NCBI GenBank assembly: GCA_963966185.1
Contig: CAWZYM010000242.1
Location: 1,456,001-1,520,000 of the forward strand
Length of the DNA stretch: 64,000 nucleotides
Direction of reading: 5' to 3'
From: Rhabditoides inermis
Taxonomy: Eukaryota; Nematoda; Chromadorea; Rhabditida; Rhabditidae
Shown here: positions 32,715 through 44,586 of the stretch, in pieces
How the letters are laid out: every line of letters begins with the position of its first letter
Numbering within the stretch: position 1 is the first letter of the stretch
Notes under the pieces: model-generated
Told to the model about the DNA's origin: nothing
Database searches by the model: none
The model's input: the letters and a program-made list of their open reading frames with translations, nothing else
Position numbers and translations under genes: made by a program

Positions 32715-34360
32715 TTAACACTGGTGTTTGATCGAATAAATTTGCATTACATACTTTTTTATTGTTGGTATTGCGTTTATCTCACTACTCATAGATCATA
32801 GAGAGTAACAAGGATATAGCCGTACCAAATGTTCTCAGCCAAAAACAAGACAGAGCTTTGGATTATAAAGACTGTGAGAACTAGATTAGTTCAACTAACG
32901 TGCTATATAAGCTTGCTAGTCGATAAAACAACTGTCAGTAGGATAAAATACCGTCTCCGACGGTCACAATTCACAGACTCTTGACAACACGCTTGAACGA
33001 CTGTTTGGTCTCCTCCAATACAGCCTTTTCCGGTAGGGCATTCCACAGCCTCCTCAACTCGTTCACCGAGTAGTCGTGCAGTCTCGAGCTTGTCACCACA
33101 GGCTCCATCACTCTCAGTGAGTGGCCACAGCGTGCTGTCCTTCTCACTCCGCTGTCCGATACCAGGACCAGCATTCCATCTGGAGGGGCTCGCACTCCGT
33201 GCACATAATTCCACATGAGAACCCTCCTTCTCTCGCTCACGGTCTTCTTTACCGTATTCCACTTGGCCTTCTCTAGCACTCGGTCATCCGATGACGTGAA
33301 ATCATTCTGCACCAGCCTCGCTGCATGCACATTCACTCTTTCGAGTCTTGCCCTGTCCGTCTCGTTCGCAGGGAACCATCCTTCTACTGCATATAGCAGT
33401 CCTGGCTCAATACACGCCACTTTCTCGAAGGCGCTTCGAGGAGCCCACTTCCTCATAGTTCGCATCAAAGCACCAATAGCTTGGCGAGCCTTCGTCACTC
33501 TCTCAGCCACGTGACCACTGAAGTTCATCAGAGGATCAATTGAAACCTTGAGATACTTATGTTATGTGTATGCGTGCTTACAAAACACAACAGGTGGGGT
33601 GGTAATTAGTATAATCGCGAGTGGTTTTCGTGATTGAAGCGTGTGCGCATGGACATTTTCATCAACTTCCACAGGTGTATTCATTCAGCAAAAAGCTGAC
33701 ATTTATGTACGATTGCAGAGAAAATACATCAAAGTTGTACTTGACCTGTGTATGTTATGGACGATTTTGTCACTCTTCCGCAGAATATCGATCGACAACA
33801 CAGTCTTGAAAAACATCGGCTATGGCTTTTTCTTATTGAAATCACTATGTTTACTATTATGTATGTACTCGATAATCTACAAATCGACAACACATATGAA
33901 AAACTTTCGAGTGTATCTGGCGATCAATGAGGTTTGTATTTGACTGAACTATTTGAATAATCTTGCCGCCATTTAGATTCTGCTCTTTTTGGCAGACGGT
34001 TTCCTGAACTGCTATCTTCAGCCAATGACTATTTACACCAGAAACTTTTTGTGTGGAATATCCGGGTAATCTAAGGAGTATTCCAGCTCTTCATTTATAC
34101 TTCATGAAACAGATTAAATGAATAAAACATGGTAGAATTTGTTATACCATAGCTATAGATTCCGCTGGTTGCAACTATCGTTCACAGCATCTACTTCCAA
34201 AGGATTTGTATTCTTGAAAGAATGGTCACTATTATGTATGTATGCACATCGCAAAAAGTCTTTCAGGTAAATGTTCAGGTACGCGATAGCGTGAATAATC
34301 ATGCTTCGTTCAGAAGATTCGTGACTGTGTGGACGTTTCTACAATTCTTTCTGATTATGA
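32695..34360 (+). pseudogene. Second chemoreceptor copy, frameshifted, LINE-interrupted and truncated
   Basis: 32695-32755 and 33560-34357 together match 28050-28910 (upstream region plus first exons of the SRH/SRI-type gene). Matching peptides include SIIYKSTTHMKNFRVYLAIN and LLFLADGFLNCYLQPMTIYT. Compared with the intact copy there is a +1 shift after NID (about 33795), a 5-base loss after the TIYTRN codons (about 34045), and the copy stops abruptly at about 34357 in GA-rich sequence. A LINE fragment separates its two parts. It cannot make a full receptor. Confidence 0.75.
32971..33558 (-). mobile_element. LINE ORF2 C-terminal fragment inside the chemoreceptor copy
   Basis: Minus strand, about 190 codons open. 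It begins KYLKVSIDPLMNFSGHVAER, matching the 'YLG...D..L.F..HV' motif after the LINE reverse transcriptase, then KARQAIGALMRTM, FEKVACIEPGLLYAVEGWF, RRVLMWNYVHG and finally YSVNELRRLWNALPEKAVLE with 'LWN.LP'. It ends at TGA near 32971. It is 5'-truncated and lacks RT catalytic motifs. Confidence 0.7.
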
Positions 34361-34375
34361 AAGAGAGAGAGAGAA

Positions 34376-34539
34376 AGGACTGACTGTTGTATTTTGAGTG
34401 TGGTGGAGCAATAGCAGGCGACGGACAGGGACAGGTTCATTGCGGGCCGCGCCGCGCACATCAAAACACTGGAGAAGATGAGCGAGGAGATGGGTCGCTG
34501 ACGCGGTAAGGAGGGGAGGGGGAGAGGGAGGGTTGGAGA

Positions 34540-34586
<47 letters not shown>

Positions 34587-34661
34587 GGGACTGACTGTAG
34601 TATTTTGAGTGTGGTGGAGCAGTAGCAGGCGACGGACAGGGACAGGTTCATTGCGAGGGAG

Positions 34662-34664
<3 letters not shown>
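34376..34664. repeat. Two-copy tandem repeat with GA spacers
   Basis: GACTGACTGT(T/A)GTATTTTGAG, followed by about 50 more shared bases including GGCGACGGACAGGGACAGG, occurs at about 34378-34445 and again at 34589-34655. The first copy continues into an exon-like frame, DRDRFIAGRAAHIKTLEKMS, that ends at a TGA near 34500. The second copy is cut short by GA repeats. It may be a duplicated exon of an unknown gene. Confidence 0.55.
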
Positions 34665-34721
<57 letters not shown>

Positions 34722-34893
34722 AAGAAGAAACTGTTTGTGTATATGAAGCGGGAGGGTTTACGGCCATTTTGATTTTGTACGGGTGATGTGAGTGAGAAGT
34801 TGTTCGATTTTGTTTCGAGTCGACCAGTCATTATGCCATTTGAGGATCGATACTATGTGTTTCACTTGTGTTTGTTATTTTTGTTTTGTTTTT

Positions 34894-35000
34894 AGTCAGC
34901 TACAGATGCTGTTCAACAGTCGGAGTGCTGTCGGCACGTGAAGAAGGACATTAACACGACGCACCACAAGCTCAAGATGATGCAGACGTTTGCGGACAAG
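34894..35000 (+). CDS. Isolated helical exon, gene not recognised
   Basis: Between an acceptor (TTTTAG) and a GTGCGT donor the frame reads ATDAVQQSECCRHVKKDINT and THHKLKMMQTFADK. It starts with ATDAVQ, similar to the QATDRDR frame at 34415, so both may belong to one helical protein. No start, stop or domain could be assigned. Confidence 0.3.
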
Positions 35001-35244
35001 GTGCGTGGAGAGGATGGAACATGGTTGTGTTGAGTGGTTTCGAAATATGCTTCGAGCCCTCTCTTTTGAAAACATAGGGGCTCGTGCCAGCATTTCTAGC
35101 GTCGTTCAAAGACTTACCACTCGTAACAGAATGAGCCAGTGAGCAGTAGTGTTTCCAAGTGGCGTATGTGGCCTATGAACCTGATTCCGACTTATGTACA
35201 TGATTAGATGGAAGCACAATTATTGTTGCAGGTGTGTGTGTGTG

Positions 35245-35530
35245 TGTCTCCCTCTCCCTCTCCCTCTCCCTCTCCCTCTCCCTCTCCCTCTCCCTCTCCC
35301 TCTCCCTCTCCCTCTCCCTCTCCCTCTCCCTCTCCCTCTCCCTCTCCCTCTCCCTCTCCCTCTCCCTCTCCCTCTCCCTCTCCCTCTCCCTCTCCCTCTC
35401 CCTCTCCCTCTCCCTCTCCCTCTCCCTCTCCCTCTCCCTCTCCCTCTCCCTCTCCCTCTCCCTCTCCCTCTCCCTCTCCCTCTCCCTCTCCCTCTCCCTC
35501 TCCCTCTCCCTCTCCCTCTCCCTCTCCCTA
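35245..35530. repeat. (CTCCCT)n hexanucleotide array
   Basis: Nearly 48 perfect copies of a six-base unit. All open frames through it (Leu-Pro, Ser-Pro or Arg-Gly dipeptides) are artefacts of the repeat. Confidence 0.95.
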
Positions 35531-35875
35531 ATGTGAGTTGCATACAGTAGTCATCCAACCTCGCAATGTCTTGCAACTGTAAAATATAGTGGTTGTCTGT
35601 GTTCAAATAATAATAATAGTTTTATTCATATGCATTTGTGGTGAAACACGGGATAGAAGGAAATACAATAAGATGATCGGGCGGCACAGCAGCCCCCGTC
35701 GTCGGTCCGTATCCCTGCAACCCGGTACAACCGCACTCTCCCCAGAAATCAGAGTTAACATGATCTATGCAGGGAAAAAGCAGTATCATCACCCGAAACG
35801 AGATACAAGTGAGTGAGAAAAACGGTCCATATGTGCCGTTTGCCACCACTTCTGAAAAAGAGTTACCCCAGCTTC

Positions 35876-36028
35876 ATATTATCTGTTAAAAAGTACTTGC
35901 GTAAAGATATTAAGTTTGTCTTGACCCAATTCAACAAAAGCGCATGCATAAAACGTTTACAAATACTAAAACAAACCTGCGCCTCTCTCTTTCCCCCCTC
36001 TCTCTCTCTCCTCTCTTCTCTCTCTCCG

Positions 36029-36072
<44 letters not shown>

Positions 36073-36244
36073 CTAGACGTATGACGTTATTCATTTGTAT
36101 TGTTATATTTCATCTGTTAGTGTCCACTGTCCCTTATGCGCAGGTTTGTGTTAGTATTTGTAAACGTTTTATGCATGCGCTTTTGTTGAATTGGGTCAAG
36201 ACAAACTTAATATCTTTACGCAAGTACTTTTTAACAGATAATAT
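35876..36244. mobile_element. Long-arm foldback element
   Basis: About 100 bases beginning ATATTATCTGTTAAAAAGTA at 35876 are repeated in inverse complement at about 36142-36244 with only a few differences, reaching through GTTTGTCTTGACCCAATTC and CGCATGCATAAAACG. The central 160 bp contains a (CT)n run. There is no coding content. Confidence 0.7.
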
Positions 36245-38406
36245 ATGTGCTTTTGTTGAATTTCATAGAAATTTCTTCTCTTTCTGATTCCCAAGCTCCG
36301 TCGTTAATTAGTACGCATAGAACTATTATGTGACACATTTTATGATGTGACGCACAATGTTGCGTGTATATGTAACTATATTTTTCTTGGTATTGTATAG
36401 AAACAATTCTAATCGACACTTCTCTGAATTTCGGTCGCCGTGGTACGCGCCCTGCCCGCCTGCCGGGAGAGAGAGCTAGCCAGAGTGATGGGAACCCAAA
36501 ACAACGCAAACCCGGCGCGAATTAGACGCTGGCGGCGGCGAGGCGAACTACACTCAAAGTGCTAGTTGGAGAACACGCGCAGAAAACGCCGAGAGAGTAC
36601 GCTTTCGGCAGAGAGTCAGCGTTACCGGACACGACATCCACCTGATCGATCATCATTCCTCGACCATTAGAGTATCATTATTGAATTGTAGAGTGTAGAG
36701 TTTCGTCTGTGTCCATGTCCATGCCATTTAGTATCCTCGCGTCATACTTCCACGTGAGAGTACTTCCCGCCGCCTCACTGGTTTGTCGGGAAAGATTCTT
36801 GTCTATGACCGATCATTCGGCGGCGGGGCAAAATGAGAAGACCCGACCGCACGCCGCGGGAAAAATCTCTCATGTATCCAAAATATAGTGTTATACATAG
36901 CCTTCCCGTCACGGTTTAAAAATCGTATTTCGAAATTCTCTCTGTTCTCTCTCTTCTCCCTCTTCTCTCTCTTCTCTCTCTTCTCCCTCTTCTCTCTCTT
37001 CTCTCTCTTCTCTCTCTTCTCTCTCTTCTCTCTTCTCTCTCTCTCTCTTTTCTTACTTCTCCCTCTTCTCTCTTCTCTGTTCTCTCTCTTCTCTCTTCTC
37101 TCTCTATATATGTCTCTCTTTATCTCTCCCTCTCTCCTTTCTCTCTCCTCTCTCTCCTCTCTCTCCTCCTTATCTCTCCCTCCCTCTCCCTCTTATTTCG
37201 AGATTCTCTCTCTTCTCTCTCTTTTCTCTCTTCTCCCTCTTCTCTCTCTTCTCTCTCTTCTCTCTCTTCTCTCTCTTCTCTCTCTTCTCTTTCTTCTCTT
37301 ACTTCTCCCTCTTCTCTCTCTTCTCTTACTTCTCCCTCTTCTCCCTCTTCTTTCTCTTCTCTCTCTATATATGTCTCTCTTTATCTCTCTCTCCCTCTCG
37401 CACGAGATGCTCGCTCTTCCTCTCGTTGTCTTTCACCCCCGACATCTGCACTCTCGCCGCCGCCCGCAGCGAGGGGCGGGGCTCTGCACTTTTGGGTGCA
37501 AGTTGTGTGCACGTTGGAAAAAGTCGGCGGTCAGCGTGACGGGAAGGAAGGAAGGAAGGAAGCGCTGGCCTTTCGCCTAGTGCGCGCGCGGGATCGCGCA
37601 TAACTTCTTTCAGAGAAGAGATACAAAGATGCCATCAATTAGTGATCTGGCCTACGGAACCGTGCGAATCTAACTAACATGAATTGGATGAGTTCATATT
37701 CCTGCTAACATGATTTTTGGATATAGCTTCTTGAAAATTCTGGCGCGAGCCCTATCCTAAGCCAAAAGAGAGGGCGCTGCGCGCCCTCTCTAATTTAGAA
37801 ATTAGTTGGGTCTTGTATGTTACGTGAACTTGAAACAGTGCCATTTTTGGTATGGAAATTTATATGATTATTTAAGCTCTTTCTGATTGATGTTTATCGG
37901 AGATATTTACAACGTTATGAGGAAGCAAGTTCCAAGTGTTAACAACCGAATGAAGTATGAAGGATTGTTGAATCGTGTTTTTTAGCGCTACTGTAAAGTT
38001 TATATCTATTAGAACGGTTCCTAGATGATCTTGAGTTGGAATCCATGACGTGAAAAGGGTTTTGAGACTTGATATAATATATGATATAATATATAATGCG
38101 AAAATTTTTTCCCATATTCTCCGCTTTCCACTTGGGCTTTGGAATTGTGGGATATAAAGGTAGCATTAAGGTTTTTGAGGGATGTGAAAGAAATATTTGA
38201 AAGGAAGCGAGAAAAAGTATTTACAAGCTTATTTCAATATGGAAAGAGTCTGTTTGGACTCGTGTTGAGTGGGTGGGAAGTGGGAGGGGCGCATTCGAGT
38301 GAGTTGCGCCCGCGTCGCCTGGTCTTTCGGGTGCAGACCCATCGGGTATCCATCCACCGACCCTCCCCTCCCCTCACCCTCTCTCCATCACAGCCTCTCG
38401 CTTGCG
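36245..38406. other. Gene-poor region with CT-rich satellite
   Basis: No gene is supported. 36930-37400 is a polypyrimidine satellite of TTCTCTC units that includes two copies of a TATATATGTCTCTCTTTATC block (about 37105 and 37365), suggesting tandem duplication. A perfect short palindrome, AGAGGGCGC/GCGCCCTCT, lies near 37771. 38288-38406 is the presumed promoter of the next gene and is the source of the copy at 29.96 kb. Confidence 0.5.
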
Positions 38407-38482
38407 ATGCCACCCAAACCAGCCGTCAATCCACAGACCAAGCTCCAGAAGGTTCTCAGCAACAAGAACAAGAAGAAGGTAT

Positions 38483-38556
<74 letters not shown>

Positions 38557-39716
38557 CAATCTCTTTTAAGAAGTCAGATGTGGACGATTCGGTCTCTTCT
38601 TCCAGTTCCGAAGACGACGGACCCGATGAGTCCGCGCTCTTCAAAGCGGTCGTGGTGAGTTACACAATGGGTACTGTACCTACCGTATACCTAGACGAAA
38701 TTCACTAAGTACTACCGTATACCTAGACGCCAGCGATGGTTCGGCCGGGACTCGTAATCTGCAAGAACAAGAACAACAACGGAAACGTCATCTGCAAGGG
38801 AGAGCCGTTCTGGAAGAAGGTGCAGTCCGGCCACGCCTCTTCTAGACCCTCCCACTTTCTTAGGGCAACCAGAAGCCGACGGACACGGACCGCACGGACT
38901 CTAGCCTGTGTCTGCCGGTGTGCTCGATTGTTCTGGAGAAGCTGATCGCGGGAGAGATCGGCCTGGCGCAGGAGGAGGCACTTGCCCCGTGAGTACACCG
39001 CCAGCCAGGCCGCAACACAAACACATTCCAGCTATCAGAAGAACCCCTACATGGAGTTTGCAGACATGAAGACTAAGGACAAGAAGTACTTCGTACGCGA
39101 CAACATCCTTCACGTGAGTGGGCGGGGCGAGCGGGGGCGGGGCCTGTGAGAGTGGCGTTTTGCAGTGCACGATGCGGACGATTCTCGAGATGGAGCTGTT
39201 CGACGCGCCTGCCAAGGACCCCGCGAAACTGCGGAATGTGGGTTGGGTAGAAATTGTCTATATGTAAACGAAGTGCCACAGTGGCGTGATCTCCCATTCT
39301 TCATTCCCAAGTTCGAGCAGCGGTATGAGTTCAACGAAAACGGCTTCCGATACCCCATCACAATGGCGAGTCGAGGAGGCGGGGCTTGAGGGGCGGGGTT
39401 TGGATGAGAGTGTATTTCAGAAGAAAGAGGATTGGGAGGCGACTGGGCTGGGAGTGTGCCACAAGAAGAAGAAGGACGAGGAGGTGTCGGCAGAGGACGA
39501 GGACGACGACAAGAAAGACAAGAAGAAGAAAAAGAAGAAGTTCATCCCGTTCATTCCGAAGCCGGCGGCCCCGCCACCCAGGCCACAGGCGAGCATGATG
39601 CTCAAGCCTGGACAGGCCCCCGCACAGAGCACCATGCAACCCGCCAACGCCAGACAGCCATCCCTCATCCTGCCCGTCACCACCGTCGCACAGGTTGGCT
39701 CCCCCATCCATCTCTT

Positions 39717-39770
<54 letters not shown>

Positions 39771-39916
39771 TCAAACTGCCTCTGCAGCCGGGTGGTCGGA
39801 AGGGCGCGAATGCTCGGAGGACGACTGCGGCTACTTCAGTGATGATGCCTGCTAATTCTGTCATGCCTCCCGCGCCCGCTGACAAGAAAAAGAAGAAGTT
39901 CTTCGGAAAGAGCTAA
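38407..39916 (+). CDS. Lysine-rich protein A, family not recognised
   Basis: Exons join to MPPKPAVNPQTKLQKVLSN, an acidic Ser patch (SVSSSSSEDDGPDE), MVRPGLVICKNKNNNGNVI, CKGEPFWKK, LCLPVCSIVLEKLIAGEIGL, KYFVRDNILHCTMRTILEM, FIPKFEQRYEFNENGFRYP, DWEATGLGVCHKKKKDE, a poly-Lys run, a Pro-rich stretch, and KKKKKFFGKS, stop TAA 39914. The length is about 300 residues. No signal peptide or membrane helix. The acidic patch and Lys runs suggest a nuclear or nucleic-acid-associated protein, but that is inference. It has a tandem paralogue directly downstream with the same exon plan. Introns include a (CT)n tract at 38485-38560 and another at 39720-39766. Confidence 0.7.
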
Positions 39917-40034
39917 TCACTTACACTCGAGTTATCTGAACAATTTGATGCATATTTACTTTCGCTGTGATATCTTTCTTACAACTTGGCCGCTGCGGCG
40001 GAGATTAGACTTACAATATGTGCGTACGTGTTGG

Positions 40035-40040
40035 AATAAA
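40035..40040 (+). terminator. Polyadenylation signal of lysine-rich protein A
   Basis: AATAAA lies 119 bases after the stop at 39916. Confidence 0.55.
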
Positions 40041-40377
40041 GAACTGACGTGTTTGTGTCTGGTTGTCTGGTGCAATGCGTGTGTAATGTGAATCGGAGTG
40101 AATATGGTAGTTTCGTGTTTTCGAAAGCGTTTTCAAAGTAGTTTGAAAGAAAGTTGTTTCGAGGATGTTTTGAAGAGGCCGACCGCTATGAATGGAAAGG
40201 AAATGTCAACAATCACTGCCAATGCAGACTCTGGAAAGAAAATCCTCAATTCTCGAAAATGAAAGTGTTGTGTATAGGTGATCATTCGAGGCCGCGCATT
40301 CGGGGCGAGCGGCCGCTGTGCGAACAGGTGAATAGTCTCCCTCCTGCTCCTATCGGGTCATCTGCGCAGCTCTCGCG

Positions 40378-41676
40378 ATGCCGCCGAAAACAGCGACGTC
40401 GAAGCTGGAGAAGGTGCTGAGCAAGAAGAACAAGAAGAGGAAGGAGGAGGTGAACGCGTCGATCTCGTCCTCCGAGGACAGCTCCGACGACGAACCAGAC
40501 GAGTGGGGCGCGTTCAAGGCTGTGGTGGTGAGCGACCGTCGGCCACTCTAGTCACACCCATCCAGACACCGGCCATGGTGCGCGCCGACCTCGTGCTGTA
40601 CAAGAACAAGAACAACAACGGACGGATCATCGTCAAGGGAGAGCCGTACTGGAAGAAGGTGCGAGACGGGGAGGGGAGAGAAGGAGACGACGTGCTCAGG
40701 GCTCGGTGAAAGCCACCGATTCGGACCCGCTGCTGTGTCTGCCAGTGATATCGGTGGTCCTTCCGAAGCTACTGACTGGGGAGATTCGACTCGCACAAGA
40801 AGTTGGACTGGCAGCGTGAGTCTCCTTCCTCTCTATGTGCCCCCTTCCCTCTCCATCTCTCCCCTCCCTCTCTCAATCACTGCCCCTCTTGCAGAGGAAT
40901 GCGTGATCACTACGCGGAGGTGAACGATCTAGCTGCCAAAGACAAGAAGTATTTTGTGCGCGACAACGTCCTCCATGTGAGTGGGCGGGGCGTGAGAGGG
41001 CGGAGCCTGTGCGATCTTTTAGTGTACGATGCGAACTGTGCTCGAGATGGAGTTATTCGAGGCGCCTCCCAAGGACACTGGCAAGTTGATAGCGGTACTG
41101 TGAACTAAAGTATTCTATTCATTCAATGCCCAATATTCTAGCCGGTTCCGCTCTCGTTCTTTACCCCGCGATTCGAGCAGAAGTACGAATTCAACGAGTC
41201 CGGGTTCGTCTACGCGTGTACCTACGTGAGTGGTCAGAACTGGAATGTGCGGGACACCGATTATGTTCTAGAAGACAGAGTCGTGGGAAGCCACGGGGCT
41301 AGGTGTGTGCCATAAGAAGAGGAAAGTCGAGCTGGATGTGGTGAGACAGAACTGATGTACGAGTATATTGGGATGACGTGATTTGCAGACTGACTCTGAC
41401 GAGGAAGATGATAAGAAGGAAAAGGAGAAGATGAAGAAGAAGAATGAGTCGAAGCTATGCAAGAACCCGGTGAAGAGGCGGCTGAAGGAAAAGGCGAAAT
41501 CGCTCGCCAAGCTGCAGCAGCCGAGCACCACTCCCGCACCCGCAAAGACAGAGGCCGCTTTTGTGAAGGAACAGCCGACCAAGGAAGCAGCGCCCACTCC
41601 TATGGAAGCACTCAAGAAGAAGATCAAGACGTCCTTCCGACTCAAGAAGGACAAAGACGCCAAGGAGACCAAATAA
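40378..41676 (+). CDS. Lysine-rich protein B, tandem paralogue
   Basis: Starts MPPKTATSKLEKVLSKKNKK (ATG 40378), then SISSSEDSSDDEPDEW, MVRADLVLYKNKNNNGRII, VKGEPYWKK, LCLPVISVVLPKLLTGEIRL, KYFVRDNVLHCTMRTVLEM, FFTPRFEQKYEFNESGFVY, SWEATGLGVCHKKRKVE, and a long Lys/Glu-rich tail ending KDKDAKETK, TAA 41674. Every block of protein A is present in the same order with matching intron positions, so the pair arose by tandem duplication. The tails have diverged: A is Pro/Met-rich, B is Lys/Ala-rich. The conserved core (KNKNNN...KGEP.WKK, and KYFVRDN.LHCTMRT.LEMELF) is probably the functional part. No known domain is recognised. Confidence 0.7.
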
Positions 41677-42069
41677 TAGATATATTAGAGAAGATTTCTT
41701 AAAACTTAAAATCTAGCAATTGAATGCATATTTACTTACAAATTGGAATTCCTGTTTCATTGTTCAATTAAAACGTTAATGTGCCATATAAATATTGTAA
41801 ACGTATTTTCCACTACGCATTATGTAAGTTCCGATACTATTACTGAGCATAATCTATTCTCGTTGCTGCGTTTATCTGCTGTCATTATATTTTGTTTTTT
41901 TGTTTTTTTTTGTTCATCGTCATTGTGTAGTTGTTTTGAGGATGATATCAGATACGCCATCCTACCGTCACATGATCTATTGTTACATTCATTTCATTAT
42001 TGCAGTGCTTTTCACCGTGTGAGTTTTGCGAGTCGAGTTTCCGCCCTCAAAAGTCACGCAATCATCACA
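41677..42069. other. Intergenic between lysine-rich B and p47
   Basis: AT-rich, no coding exon. It contains the 3' region of one gene and the promoter of the next. No distinct motif seen. Confidence 0.5.
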
Positions 42070-43541
42070 ATGCCAAAGTTAGTTCATTTATTAATATTTC
42101 TGTGAATGTTATGTGAAAGTAATCACTCATATTCAGCGACCCTAGCGAACCCGTGAAACGTGTAACTTTCACGGGTGTCGGACGTGCAAACAGAATTAGC
42201 AATAATCGGTTTGCTTGTGTTGCTTTATGCATTGTGATTTTATTATATTTAATAATGTATGTGTTAAGCATTCGTACTCTTGGATCTCTGCGCAACAACG
42301 ACGGCAACGAGAGTGGCCACGAGTCGGACAGCGATGGCCCCGACAGGAACAGCTTCTACGTCGGCGGCAGCGAGCACAGGTGGGTTTTGTTATATTATAA
42401 TCCACATTGTTGTTGTTTTTTTATAAATAAACATCATTTTCAGCGGTCAGCAGGTGTTGGGTCCGAATGGTCCTTCTAACGACGTACCCGATGCGGTGTT
42501 CGAAGCGGCTCGCAGGCATGGCGCCGAGGCCATGAACGCGACCGACACGTGAGTGTCGCAGTTGTACAGCATGTTGAAAATGTGGTGTTGAGTTCGGGTT
42601 CGTCGGGGTCTCGCTTCCCGCGCGGCGGCCACACGCTGGGCGACGGAGTGCGCGCCTCGCAGCGCGTCGGCGCACCTGAAAGCGACAGCGGCGAGGACGA
42701 CGACGACATGGTCAGTTGCCATGACATTTTTAAATTGCGAATGTTACAATCATAAATTAGAAATAGTTGATTTTAAATAAAATATTCAAATATAGTGTTC
42801 AGGCGCAGGTTCGTCTGTGCATGTACGAGGACGGCTTCTCGATCGACGACGGCCCTCTGCGCTCGTTCCAAGACCCCATCAACAGGGACTTTCTCCAGGC
42901 CATCATGCAGGGGTCAGCAGGCAATTGGCATTCAAACTCAATTGTTATAATTTCACATTTCAGTCAGATTCCTCCGGAGATTGTGCGCGCCCACCCCGGC
43001 AAGGAGGTCGATCTCCGCATGGAGAGAAAGGCAAGTCATCGTTTTCACGTGATAATGTAGTATTGTTTTGAGGCGGGACCGTACGTGCCGCCTCCCGCGA
43101 AGCCGTTCTCGGGCGGCGGCCAGCGTCTGGGCGCGGTCGTGCCCGACGTGGTCGGAGCCGCCGCTGCTCCGGTCGTTGCGGCCGCCACTCCTGACGAGGC
43201 TGCTGCCCTCATGGAGGCGGCTGTGAAGGAGGCTGCTGTCGACGCGTCCCAGCCCGTCACCCAGCTACAGCTGCGCCTCGCCGACGGAGCCCGCTGCGTC
43301 GCCAAGTTCAACCACTCGCACACCATCACCGCCGTCAGGACCTTTCTCGTCACGTACGTTTCATTGCTGTATCCCGGTATCATAATTCTAGGACTAATGT
43401 TTCAGTGCGTTCCCGTCGCTGGCGTTCGCTCCGTTCCAGTTGATGACGACGTTCCCGAACCGCGTGATCGTGGACGAGTCGCAGTCTCTCAAGGACGCCG
43501 GGCTCATCAACGCCGTCGTCGTCGTCAAGCCGACCGCCTGA
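42070..43541 (+). CDS. ubxn-2: p47 / NSFL1 cofactor (SEP and UBX domains)
   Basis: Exon 1 is only 8 bases (ATG 42070, MPN), followed by DPSEPVKRVTFTGVGRANR, IRTLGSLRNNDGNESG, an acidic patch, SGQQVLGPNG, the SEP domain (VRLCMYEDGFSIDDGPLRSF, QDPINRDFLQAIMQG, PPEIVRAHPGKEVDLRMERK), the GGGQRLG motif, an Ala-rich linker, and the UBX domain (TQLQLRLADGARCVAKFN, HTITAVRTFLVT, FPNRVIVDESQSLKDAGL), stop TGA 43539. p47 recruits the AAA-ATPase p97/CDC-48 for Golgi and nuclear-envelope membrane fusion and ubiquitin-dependent processing. The N-terminal UBA domain found in mammalian p47 is absent, which I understand to be the usual nematode form (UBXN-2). The gene appears intact. Confidence 0.85.
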
Positions 43542-43861
43542 GGACAGAAGAACAACAGGCAGGTTCCACTGTCTCGTTGTTGCCACTGTATACACTGTAT
43601 ATCGCATGTATATCCTATATCTTCTTTTGTGTTCCCGATTAGTTGTGTTGCGTAATTTATTTGAACTCTGTATTTACGGCGTACCTCGTTTATGCGGTGA
43701 TTTTATAATACTCTTTACTTGCACGTGGCTATAAATTATTGAATGGTGGTGGTGGTGTTATTGATTGATGTTTTCGTCAGCTGGTTTGCAACCACGCGCT
43801 TTGCTATCTCATTTGCTATCATATTTTTGTAAAGATTAATTATATTGTAACAATTTTTAGT

Positions 43862-44586
43862 ATGCCACCCCCGGGAATCAAGGAATGGCTGGGCTTTGAC
43901 AAGCTGACCAAGTTCAAGGAGATGGTCAACCAGCTCGGAGGAGTCAAGGCCGCCCTCAAGCAACGCTACCTGTGAGTACAAGACACGGACTATTGACTAC
44001 AAGACACGGACTATTGAATATCGATCGGTGTGTCAACAACCGTTGATTTAGGATGGACGTTACCCGCGTGGGCACTCTGGTTGGCGAGGACAAGTTCGGC
44101 AACAAGTACTATGAGAACAACGCCTACTTCATGCCCCGCAACCGCTGGGTGCAGTACCCGGACCGCGTGTGGCTCGACTATGACGCCACCCAGATCCCTC
44201 CCGAGTGGTGAGTGCAATGAAGCCATTGCGAGTGCTTCACAATCTGGACATATCATGCGGATGACTAGGTTGTTGTTGATATTGTAATATGTGTTGCAGG
44301 CACCGCTGGCTGCACCACATTGGCAACGAGGCGCCGGTGGGTGAGAACGCGCCCCAGAACGAGAAGTGGGTGATGGACCACAGGGAGAACGTCTCCATCT
44401 ACGCGTGAGTCACTCCTCTATTGCTACTTTTTTTAGTGATTCATTTATGTTTCTAGAAATTGCTCATCTTTTCTGTGATTCCGCTCCAAATGACTTAGTG
44501 TTGTTGTTTGCAGGAAGGAGAAGTACATTCCCTACTCGACGACTCGCGCCAAGGTTGAGGGATGGCAGCCGCCCAGCAAGCAGTGA
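43862..44586 (+). CDS. NDUFA12: NADH dehydrogenase subunit NDUFA12 (B17.2)
   Basis: Four exons: MPPPGIKEWLGFDKLTKFKE (ATG 43862), DVTRVGTLVGEDKFGNKYYE plus NNAYFMPRNRWVQY, HRWLHHIGNEAPVGEN, and KEKYIPYSTTRAKVEGWQPP, TGA 44584. The 'G.LVG.D..GNKYYEN', 'R.RWV.Y', 'P.EWHRWLH' and 'Y.PYST...K...W.P' motifs are diagnostic for this accessory subunit of mitochondrial complex I, located on the matrix arm. Length (about 145 residues) is normal. It is well conserved and certainly functional. A short direct repeat (TTCGTCAGCTGGTT-GCAACCACGC) flanks the gene. Confidence 0.9.

Noticed and set aside
35194..35606. Long open frames encoding Leu-Pro, Ser-Pro, Ser-Leu or Arg-Gly dipeptides
   Set aside because: They are pure translations of a (CTCCCT)n array on both strands; no splice or domain support.
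36888..37580. 230-codon plus-strand frame rich in Leu/Ser
   Set aside because: It is translation of a CT-rich satellite; no recognisable sequence outside the repeat.
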